Origin: Verrucomicrobiaceae bacterium
Lineage (GTDB): Bacteria; Verrucomicrobiota; Verrucomicrobiia; Verrucomicrobiales; Verrucomicrobiaceae
NCBI GenBank assembly: GCA_027484445.1
Contig: JAIXSY010000055.1
Location: 372,001 to 436,000 of the forward strand
Direction: 5' to 3'
Length of the DNA stretch: 64,000 nucleotides
Positions 10,701 through 16,866 of this stretch are shown in pieces (positions within the stretch are counted from its first letter, which is position 1; each line of letters opens with the position of its first letter). The notes beneath the pieces were generated by a model. That model saw only the letters and a list, made by a program, of their open reading frames with translations, ran no database searches and was not told the origin of the DNA. The position numbers and the translations under genes are program-made.

Positions 10701-11822
10701 ATCCTCCCGCTGTGGCTGGGCACGCGAACGCTGGCTCAGGAACTCCAAAAGCGCCTCCGGCTGGCGACTCACCTCCAGCTCCTGCATCACACGCAGCTCC
10801 AGCACACGCGACGCTGGCAGCACCGCCAGACTTTCCTGCCACACCCGCACCGCCTCAGGCGACTGACCTGCCAACGCTAGCAGCTCCCCATACAGCAGCG
10901 CCCGCCGTTCATCCGTCGGCACCGCCTGCCAGGCCTGCGCCGCATCCCGCAGCCGTGCCTGCCGCTGCGACTCCCCTTCCCCCTGCCAGCTTAGCAGCAC
11001 CGCCTCCCGCCAGCGCGGATGCTCCACACCCAGCAGTTCCAACAGCCTTTCCGCCTGCACCATCGCCTCCGCAGGCCGTGCGTTTGCCTTCAGCACCCGC
11101 GCCCACAGGAAGCGCGCCTCCACCGCTGTCTCCCCTTGCAACGACGAAAGATCCGCCCCCTGCCCCACCTCCAGCGCTGCCCGGGTCAGCCCCGCCTCCT
11201 GGCAGCGGCGCACCCAGCCCAGCCGCGCCTCAGCCGTGCCCAGCCGCTCTGCCAGCGTGGCCAAACATGAGCGCACCCGCTCCTCCTCACCGGAAGCTGC
11301 CGCTTCTCGAATCAGCTCCGAAAGCCAGCGCTCCATCCGCGACGGCTGCGCCCGCTCCCGCAGCACCGCCTTGGCCAAACCTTCTAGCGCCCCAGGTCGA
11401 TGTTCCTGACTCAGCCAAAGGTAACGCACGTAAGCTAGCAGCGCACTTTCAGGAAAGCGTGACTCCGCTTGGTCCAAATGCACCCCCGCCAGGGTGGACC
11501 GCGTCAGCACCAGCAGCCGAGCCAGCACCACCGCTGCCCCCTCATCCTGCGGGTACTGCGCCGCATGATCTGTGTAAAGCTGGATCAACTCCGCCAAGCG
11601 CCCCGCCCCCTGGTAAAGCTCCACCAACGACCGCAGCGGAGCCTCTGCTCCAGGGTCCACGTGCAGCGCCGTCCGCCACGCCAGCGACGACGTCTCAAAC
11701 GACTTCACCTCCTCCGCCCCGATCCACCCGCCCCCCAGCAGCAGCGCCACCATCGCCGCCCCACCCACAGCCCAACGCCGCAAAGCAGGCCACCGCCACG
11801 CAAAGAACCAAAGCACACGCAT
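7746..11822 (-). CDS. Large secreted/membrane-anchored TPR-like repeat protein with C-terminal PQQ-type beta-propeller repeats
   Basis: Start set at MRVLWFFAWRWPALRRW (11822); alpha-helical repeats, then LAALDRRSGRLCWQTRLG, YAMRSGKLRWSTEL, LLDVASGALIWKAGTG, VQAVDVLTGTLLWQEPW (PQQ-like blades). ORF-track extension to 12263 is read-through of the CRISPR array. Confidence 0.75.
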   Translation of the reverse strand: MRVLWFFAWRWPALRRWAVGGAAMVALLLGGGWIGAEEVKSFETSSLAWRTALHVDPGAEAPLRSLVELYQGAGRLAELIQLYTDHAAQYPQDEGAAVVLARLLVLTRSTLAGVHLDQAESRFPESALLAYVRYLWLSQEHRPGALEGLAKAVLRERAQPSRMERWLSELIREAAASGEEERVRSCLATLAERLGTAEARLGWVRRCQEAGLTRAALEVGQGADLSSLQGETAVEARFLWARVLKANARPAEAMVQAERLLELLGVEHPRWREAVLLSWQGEGESQRQARLRDAAQAWQAVPTDERRALLYGELLALAGQSPEAVRVWQESLAVLPASRVLELRVMQELEVSRQPEALLEFLSQRSRAQPQREDLREQRMRVLLRLGRVLPGLEALRALLEGKSPEAKAMLWLQTARWLRQQTLPTEALAVLAAAEEMLPGRWDLRKEWAELLWAQGQVEEAERVMQGLDLAAMTHEMRLEAVPFLLQHRLLVLARRVLEAGLQQPVGAFDLRLMLARVEAMSGRVAESSQQLALCRDLCDTEARYAAWLQPAWEQAMEREQASAFLAAERKRLFPAEGESWEPLKLSQLAVLATQVKESGLKEEAERWLREALRQPSLPVGVQLSLRRLLIALMEGQSARYRELEQELQTAIAQSQAVEGALGQEDLRLRLLLMYHTAGRLDLVRQTLSQLGIDLCQDTGLIQQAIQVLLKLGEMRKVQALARRLVLLQPKEKAHWLQWTTLLASAGQEAELRQSLREMQMRAGDWELGPEAQALMMQHRCASAWRTLVPVLADPQADVAEAEACLLDLELAEQQPERRVWLAWARGLLARRQMDEVRLAEARAVLQQAGDAIELPDGVSLSKVEALRMLSTTEAEAPLAPPSPAADYRRPGQLAWAFQPNAGGFWVRWALSPEGQWVLAQDQYGALAALDRRSGRLCWQTRLGQTPVTAAVGMISSADLVAEPLEWCLLEEGVVVANDDGLTALAWDDARVLWQVKRGRGRLRLAASRDLALCWQPATRRVDAYAMRSGKLRWSTELADLARQPAGASQTPNWQALGLQVDGGRVLVTGSGCALLDVASGALIWKAGTGQRALHFPLALSAKPEVQQNAAFSLRPQRGMVREASSLFSLGFTKSSPLSLPITAYPGVFASLMGSEPWLNWGAEGGRWLQGERVWHLISGLPVVRSSVLGFPQPSGLDRAASSYSSQAWPLGTVGRQLVLASANGVMKVSPAGAMVPLLDIPSVHNPTPGKHRMPAVALDGSVVVVADLEQVQAVDVLTGTLLWQEPWRGPVTEMMKLGIEQLSEWPSMRWTAPGVILYDGQGLSQVLDWRALAWQGDLILPVGLWGLVCLRCPSAD

Positions 11823-11889
11823 TCCCCCTGCATACCCAACCCCGCCCATCAAGACAAGCCCCAACGGATGACTGAGTGACAAGTTGCCT

Positions 11890-12467
11890 ATGACCATCCC
11901 CCCGGGCTGGGGGGAAACAGCCTGTGGTAGCGAGCAGATGGCAAGCCATGCGGACCATCCCCCCGGGCTGGGGGGAAACCTCTCCGGGTTATGAGCCCAG
12001 CGACGTAACCACGGACCATCCCCCCGGGCTGGGGGGAAACCGCCAGCGAGTATTGGCCGAGCTGCTCCAACACGGACCATCCCCCCGGGCTGGGGGGAAA
12101 CAGACTGAATGAGATGCTGGAGGCGCAGGCGTCCGGACCATCCCCCCGGGCTGGGGGGAAACTCATTGTCCTGCTGCAGCTTGACCAGGTCCTGCGGACC
12201 ATCCCCCCGGGCTGGGGGGAAACAGATCGCGCAACTCACGCCCATCTCGTGCCGACGGACCATCCCCCCGGGCTGGGGGGAAACGGCAGTTGTGGACTCG
12301 ATACATGGCGGAGGCGCGGACCATCCCCCCGGGCTGGGGGGAAACGTTTCAGCATCTGTTTCATGGTCGTTTAATTGCGGACCATCCCCCCGGGCTGGGG
12401 GGAAACTCCGCCGCCGTGCAGCCTACGTCATACTGCACCGGACCATCCCCCCGGGCTGGGGGGAAAC
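11890..12467 (-). CRISPR. Type I-E CRISPR array: ten 29-bp repeats, nine 32-bp spacers, exact 61-bp period
   Basis: Repeat CGGACCATCCCCCCGGGCTGGGGGGAAAC (+) = GTTTCCCCCCAGCCCGGGGGGATGGTCCG (-) at 11890, 11951, 12012, 12073, 12134, 12195, 12256, 12317, 12378, 12439; leftmost copy differs in its first two bases (AT for CG), consistent with the leader-distal end on the left. Confidence 0.98.
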
Positions 12468-12489
12468 CCTGCATTTACAAGGCTTTCAG

Positions 12490-12518
12490 CGTATAAGAGC
12501 TAGAATCTAGGGTGTCAA
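12490..12518 (-). promoter_or_regulatory. Candidate sigma70 promoter in the CRISPR leader (TTGACA-17 bp-TATACG)
   Basis: Minus strand TTGACA (12518-12513), 17-bp spacing, TATACG (12495-12490), between cas2 stop and first repeat; spacer contains perfect palindrome CTAGAATCTAG (12500-12510). Confidence 0.65.
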
Positions 12519-12525
12519 ATCGCCG

Positions 12526-12837
12526 TCAAAACGGGATTTTCTCCGCTTCCAGCCACTGTTCAGCCACTAGGGCAATCCCACTGATCACCTCTGGCTTTCT
12601 TCCTTGGCAGCCGCAGGGGCCGATCCGCTCGATCTCGTAGCCCTGGCAGTTCGGCTGGCTGCAGATGACCAGCATGCCACACTCCGGCGGGCTGTTCCGC
12701 CGGATGTAGTCCATCACCTTCGCGTGATTGCGGGGGTTCAGGGTGCCGACAAAGACGTTTGGCCTCGGTTCGATGAACCAGCGTTTCAGCATGCCGCGCA
12801 CGGCATCGGGCGTATCATTGGCCAAGATGACGGTCAT
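12526..12837 (-). CDS. cas2: CRISPR-associated endoribonuclease Cas2e
   Basis: MTVILANDTPDAVRGMLKRWFIEPRPNVFVGTLNPRNHAKVMDYI; Cas2e-like (RG.L.RW..E...VFVG), next to cas1 and the array. Confidence 0.88.
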   Translation of the reverse strand: MTVILANDTPDAVRGMLKRWFIEPRPNVFVGTLNPRNHAKVMDYIRRNSPPECGMLVICSQPNCQGYEIERIGPCGCQGRKPEVISGIALVAEQWLEAEKIPF

Positions 12838-12843
12838 GGGGGA

Positions 12844-12881
12844 GATTTGGAATTTGAGATTTGAGATTTGAAATTTCAGAT
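12844..12881. repeat. AT-rich ~7-bp-periodic palindromic repeat, copy 1 (cas1-cas2 intergenic)
   Basis: gatttggaatttgagatttgagatttgaaatttcagat. Confidence 0.8.
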
Positions 12882-12886
12882 GCCGG

Positions 12887-13729
12887 TCAGGCCCCGGACT
12901 GAAAGAGTTTGGTCAAGTCACGGGGCATGCGTTGCAGCAGCTTCGTTTGCTCCACGCGCTCTTTAAGAAACTGCCGGGCCAAGGTACCGTCGTCCTTCGG
13001 GTCTTGGCGGATGGCCTGGAAGGCGGCGGGCCAGCTTGTCTCGTGCTTGTAGAGGTCCGCCACGTCGTAGATGAAGGGCAACGTGCCCGCGTCATGCACA
13101 AAGCCGAGCTGCGGGAGAAAGCCCATGCTCAGGCACACGGCGCTGGTCAGGGCGTAAAGGCTGGCGTTCGTCGCGGAGAGGGCCTTGTTGATGCCATCGG
13201 CCAGATCCCACTTTTGCGTGTTGTAGTCGCGCCCCTTCCAGGTGACGCCGTATTCCAGGCCCAGCCGCTCGTAAGTGAACTTGACGCGTTTTCCCTCCAT
13301 GCCGCGCAGTTGCTGAATGGTGGCACTGTCCACCTCGATGTCCTCGAAGCGGAAGCGGAACATCTTGCGCGCGATTTCTTCCCGCCGCTTCTTGCTGGCC
13401 CAAGCCTCAGCGTGAAGGCGCGCCATGCTGTTGTCGTGGTTGGGCTGGATGCCGTAGCTGTAAAAGCGCAGCCCGTCCTCGCCCATCCAGAAGAGTGGGG
13501 TGTTGCTGTCCGCACAAACCTTGATGGCGGCATGGGTCAGCGTGGTGCCCGGGCCGAGGATCAGCGCAGAGATGGTCGCGATGGGCAGGCGGCATACCAG
13601 CCCCTGGCCGCTGATCCATTTCACTGAGGCGTCATCCACCTCCAGGCGGCCATGTTCCAGGTAGAGCGGCGTCCACCGGTCCTTGGCCGGGGCGAGGGTT
13701 TCGATGGGTGGTTTTTCAAAGAGGGGCAT
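12887..13729 (-). CDS. cas1: Type I-E CRISPR integrase Cas1
   Basis: MPLFEKPPIETLAPAKDRWTPLYLEHGRLEVDDASV...NASLYALTSAVCLSMGFLPQLGFVHDAGTLPFIYDVADLYKHE; start at 13729 (upstream 37 codons in the ORF track are translated repeat DNA). Confidence 0.95.
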   Translation of the reverse strand: MPLFEKPPIETLAPAKDRWTPLYLEHGRLEVDDASVKWISGQGLVCRLPIATISALILGPGTTLTHAAIKVCADSNTPLFWMGEDGLRFYSYGIQPNHDNSMARLHAEAWASKKRREEIARKMFRFRFEDIEVDSATIQQLRGMEGKRVKFTYERLGLEYGVTWKGRDYNTQKWDLADGINKALSATNASLYALTSAVCLSMGFLPQLGFVHDAGTLPFIYDVADLYKHETSWPAAFQAIRQDPKDDGTLARQFLKERVEQTKLLQRMPRDLTKLFQSGA

Positions 13730-13730
13730 G

Positions 13731-13774
13731 GCAGCGTCGCTGCATTTGAGATTTGAGATTTCAGATTTCAAATC
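13731..13774 (+). repeat. Palindromic repeat copy 2: GC-rich 13-bp palindrome + AT-rich periodic palindrome
   Basis: gcagcgtcgctgc (13731-13743) + atttgagatttgagatttcagatttcaaatc (13744-13774). Confidence 0.85.
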
Positions 13775-13787
13775 CTCCAGAGGCGGG

Positions 13788-13824
13788 GCCGCTGCGCGGC
13801 ATTTGAGATTTGAGATTTCAAATC
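13788..13824 (+). repeat. Palindromic repeat copy 3: GC-rich 13-bp palindrome + AT-rich periodic palindrome
   Basis: gccgctgcgcggc (13788-13800) + atttgagatttgagatttcaaatc (13801-13824). Confidence 0.85.
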
Positions 13825-14361
13825 CTAGTAGCGTTCCCATTTGCGGAGCTGGGCGTCCTTCTGGGGGCCGTCCGGCATCGCTTGGGCGTGTTTGAGCATG
13901 GTTTGCTTGAAGTTTTCCCGGCGCTTCTCCTCGGCCTTCCGCTTGCCATACTCGTCCCGGCTTTTGTCATTGAGGTGGCGCTGGCCCTCGATGTCGCTGT
14001 TTTGCAGGCTGTCTGCCCAGGCGCGGAGCTGTCGCCCGCAGGACTCCGCCACGCTCGCGATGCGCTCGATCAGTTCCACCCATGGGCGCAGCTTTGGCCG
14101 CCGGGCAAAGAAGCGCATCATGCTGCGGGTCTCCCCGGCGCTGCCGCGGGCGATGTAAAGAAAGGCCAGCAACTCCTTGGTGCTGCCTCGCTCAAAGCCT
14201 TCCGCGATGTTGTTGCTCACGCTCAGGGAGCAGCGGTCCAGTTGATCCTGCTTTCCGCGTGAAATGGCCTGTCCCGCCGCCTCCAGCAGATCTTCACTAA
14301 GCTCCGCCAGCCGGATCGCCTCCTGCCAGACGGGGAGGTCTTCAAAGGATTGGTAAGTCAT
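13825..14361 (-). CDS. Four-helix-bundle protein (S23 / 23S rRNA intervening-sequence-protein-like) with basic C-terminal extension, embedded in the cas operon
   Basis: MTYQSFEDLPVWQEAIRLAELSEDLLE...QLDRCSLSVSNNIAEGFERGSTKELLAFLYIARGSAGETRSMM: matches the S23/IVP pattern (LxVWQ.A..L ; S..NIAEG..R....E...FL.IA.GS..E). Extra charged tail NDKSRDEYGKRKAEEKRRENFKQ. Confidence 0.88.
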   Translation of the reverse strand: MTYQSFEDLPVWQEAIRLAELSEDLLEAAGQAISRGKQDQLDRCSLSVSNNIAEGFERGSTKELLAFLYIARGSAGETRSMMRFFARRPKLRPWVELIERIASVAESCGRQLRAWADSLQNSDIEGQRHLNDKSRDEYGKRKAEEKRRENFKQTMLKHAQAMPDGPQKDAQLRKWERY

Positions 14362-14380
14362 GCGCGCGGGCTGGGGTGGA

Positions 14381-14424
14381 ATTTCACATTTCAGATCTCA
14401 GATTTCAAATTGCGCACTTTGCGC
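14381..14424 (-). repeat. Palindromic repeat copy 4, opposite orientation to copies 2 and 3: AT-rich part + GC-rich 13-bp palindrome
   Basis: atttcacatttcagatctcagatttcaaatt (14381-14411) + gcgcactttgcgc (14412-14424). Confidence 0.75.
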
Positions 14425-15134
14425 TTCTGGATGATCCGCCTCGGTGCGTGGCGTTCGCCTATGGGTGCTCCGAAAGCGACGGGGGCATCCGTCAGCCACT
14501 CGGCATCGATCTCGGTCTCAGCCGGGTTTTCGAGGACGTGGTCGAAATGTTTCAGGGTGAGGGCCTCATTGATGCCGCAGCGGTTGAGCAGGCTTTTCAG
14601 GGCGTCGGTAGATGAAGGAAACACGCCCAGGCCCAATGGGCTGGCGGGGATGCAGCACTTCCGGCCGAGCCAGAGGCCCCAGCGCGGGTTCTCGAGTGCG
14701 GTGGCGATCTCCGTGAGGAAATCCGCGTCACCTTCCAGCAGCACGCCGAAGCGGGCGTCGAGCAGGTAATGGCGCTCGCTGAGCACTGTCTCCAGCACGG
14801 CACCGCTGGCAGCGCGGGGCTTCTTCATCCAGTCGGTGCCTTTCTCGTAGCCGCCGCCAATGGTGTGGTAATCGCTCAGCCGCAGGATGGGCAGTTCAGC
14901 GCTGCCGCGCTTCTTTGGCAGCGTGACGGTGGTGCAGGAGAGCGCGGCGAGGCGGGCCACGTGTGCGGGTTCATCTGCGCTGTGCTTGTCATAGCCCAGC
15001 GCGGCGGCCAACAGGCCGCAGATGCCGCTCTTGGTGGGATGCAGGGCTGTCGTGCGCCGGGTGAAGCGAGAGGCAAAGCCCCAGCTCTGCATCGGCCCGT
15101 CCAGCAGCAGGGCGAGGCAGGGGTTAGGCGACAT
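14391..15134 (-). CDS. cas5e: Type I-E Cascade subunit Cas5e (CasD)
   Basis: LALLLDGPMQSWGFASRFTRRTTALHPTKSGICGLLAAALGYD; C-terminus RNLKSEI* is encoded by the AT-rich repeat. Confidence 0.95.
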   Translation of the reverse strand: MSPNPCLALLLDGPMQSWGFASRFTRRTTALHPTKSGICGLLAAALGYDKHSADEPAHVARLAALSCTTVTLPKKRGSAELPILRLSDYHTIGGGYEKGTDWMKKPRAASGAVLETVLSERHYLLDARFGVLLEGDADFLTEIATALENPRWGLWLGRKCCIPASPLGLGVFPSSTDALKSLLNRCGINEALTLKHFDHVLENPAETEIDAEWLTDAPVAFGAPIGERHAPRRIIQKRKVRNLKSEI

Positions 15135-16200
15135 GAGCGGTGAGTTTTTCGATGAGTTTGGCCAGGGAGACTTCGGGAACGGCGGCTTCCTCGGTGGTTT
15201 GGATGCCCCAGGTTTCCTTGAGCTGCGCGTGATGGGCGGTGAGAGCCTTCACCGAGCCATCCACCAAGCCCGCACCCTTCACCGGCGCCTCAAAGGCATT
15301 GATGAGCTGCACGGGCTGGCCTTTGGCCTTGTAGATGCCCAGCACATAGCTGGGCGGCACGCTGGCGTTCATGCTGTTCTTTCGCGCGCCGGGCACAGCC
15401 ATCACCGTGGCCTCGATGAACGCCGCGACGACTTTCTGGCGCTCCTCCGTGCTGAGTTTGCCGAGGTGATCCGCATCGGCAAGCAGGTCCAGATTCACGG
15501 CGGCATAGCGGTAATAGACGGCGCTGTTGAACTCCAGCGTGCCGATCATGCCCGCGCCTGCGTCATCCCTCTTGGGTTTGCGGTCATCCACGGCGGAGAA
15601 GAAGTCGAGATCGTTCTCGGTCTTGTGCGTGGACAGAGCGTGGGAAAACATGGCGGCGCCTTCGAGAGTCAGTGAAGGATCAGCGGCAACCATCCTGCCG
15701 AACAAGGCAATGTCTGCGGCGTCATAGACTCCGATTTCAGAGCACTTCTTCCTGAACGCATCTTTGCCGCCGTCGATTTTTTTCTCCGCGCCCCACTCCT
15801 TGATCGCTAGTTTTGCCAGCTCCTTGATTTGCATGGGCGAAGCATAGAACAGGGTCTCCATTTCAGGTTCCTTGAGATCAAGCGCCTTACCTTCCTTCTT
15901 GTTGAGCGCTCCGGCGATTGCACACCCCATCGATAAGGCGCGTTCTGCGGGGATTTTGTGTTCTTGTTCAAGCTCACTGGCGATCCATTCAGCGAGTCGT
16001 TTGGTGCGCTTTCCTGTGAACTTTAGTTCTGTGAGCTTCTGATCTTCGGCATATTCACGAATGGCCCGCTTCAGGCACTGGCTGGAGATGCGGGCACGAG
16101 AGACACCGCCGAAGGTGGCGGACTTGGGAGCGCCCACGTCGTCGCGGTTCAGGCAGGAGACGGGGAAGGATTGCAGGATGTGGAGTTCGATGAGTTTCAT
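15124..16200 (-). CDS. cas7e: Type I-E Cascade backbone Cas7e (CasC/Cse4)
   Basis: MKLIELHILQSFPVSCLNRDDVGAPKSATFGGVSRARISSQCLKRAIR. Confidence 0.96.
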   Translation of the reverse strand: MKLIELHILQSFPVSCLNRDDVGAPKSATFGGVSRARISSQCLKRAIREYAEDQKLTELKFTGKRTKRLAEWIASELEQEHKIPAERALSMGCAIAGALNKKEGKALDLKEPEMETLFYASPMQIKELAKLAIKEWGAEKKIDGGKDAFRKKCSEIGVYDAADIALFGRMVAADPSLTLEGAAMFSHALSTHKTENDLDFFSAVDDRKPKRDDAGAGMIGTLEFNSAVYYRYAAVNLDLLADADHLGKLSTEERQKVVAAFIEATVMAVPGARKNSMNASVPPSYVLGIYKAKGQPVQLINAFEAPVKGAGLVDGSVKALTAHHAQLKETWGIQTTEEAAVPEVSLAKLIEKLTAHVA

Positions 16201-16236
16201 TGGGTTTGTCTGTGGTTTGAGTTTGGAAATGAGGGG

Positions 16237-16866
16237 TTAGGAAAGGGGAGCCAGCGCCAGCAGGCCAAAGCCAAAGGCCTTGGCGCTGCCGATGCCGGTG
16301 TGGACGGTGGTTTCAAATTGCGCGGCATCCGTCACGCGGAGCACGCCTTGGAATTCGACGGCGTGATGCACGCCGTTCATCTTGGTTTTAGATTGGTGGA
16401 AGTAGCTGCGGGGCTTTGGGATGATGCGTGGCTCGCCTTCCAGCACAAACCCCCCGGCTTCTGCCTTGCGCTGTATCCAGGCCAGCAGCTCCTCCAGCTT
16501 GTAGAGGCCGATGCGCCTGCCCGTGCGGACCTTGCGACCGTCCGGGCCGGGCTTCGTTTCCTTCTTCGTCGGATTGGCGAGCAGGCTGAAGCGGTAGCTG
16601 CCATGCTGGAAAAAGTCTGGTGGCATCTCCTTCGACTTAAAGCAGTCCGTGGGACACCAGTCCGGCTTCTGCGGCGCGGTGGGGGAAAGAATGAGCACGC
16701 GGTAAGCCTCATCCACCTCGTCGATGCGAGTGAGGAAATCACGCTTCTCGCCATCACGCCCTTGGAAGGCCTGCCATACGCGCTGGTGCCAGTCATAGCT
16801 GTCCCGGATGCGGAGCTGCCTCACGGCGAGTTCATACGGCACGAGGATTTGCGTGAGATAACTCAT
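16237..16866 (-). CDS. cas6e: Type I-E crRNA endoribonuclease Cas6e (CasE/Cse3)
   Basis: RDSYDWHQRVWQAFQG near the N-terminus; C-terminal glycine-rich loop GIGSAKAFGFGLLAL. Confidence 0.94.
   Translation of the reverse strand: MSYLTQILVPYELAVRQLRIRDSYDWHQRVWQAFQGRDGEKRDFLTRIDEVDEAYRVLILSPTAPQKPDWCPTDCFKSKEMPPDFFQHGSYRFSLLANPTKKETKPGPDGRKVRTGRRIGLYKLEELLAWIQRKAEAGGFVLEGEPRIIPKPRSYFHQSKTKMNGVHHAVEFQGVLRVTDAAQFETTVHTGIGSAKAFGFGLLALAPLS

Noticed and set aside
9923-11875. 650-aa plus-strand Pro/Ala-rich ORF and neighbouring plus-strand ORFs (9051..9950, 10056..10880)
   Set aside because: Antisense shadow ORFs of the high-GC TPR/PQQ gene; low-complexity composition without family motifs.
11823-12263. 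N-terminal extension of the 1505-aa ORF and proline/glycine-rich repeat ORFs (11888..12202 -, 12109..12510 +, 12114..12374 +, 12290..12496 +)
   Set aside because: They are translations through the CRISPR repeats and spacers (61-bp period), not a real repeat protein.
13730-13840. 37-residue N-terminal extension of Cas1 (MGTLLGFEISNLK...LKSEISNLKCSDAA)
   Set aside because: Translated palindromic repeat DNA; homology begins at MPLFEKPPIETLAPAKDRW, start set at 13729.
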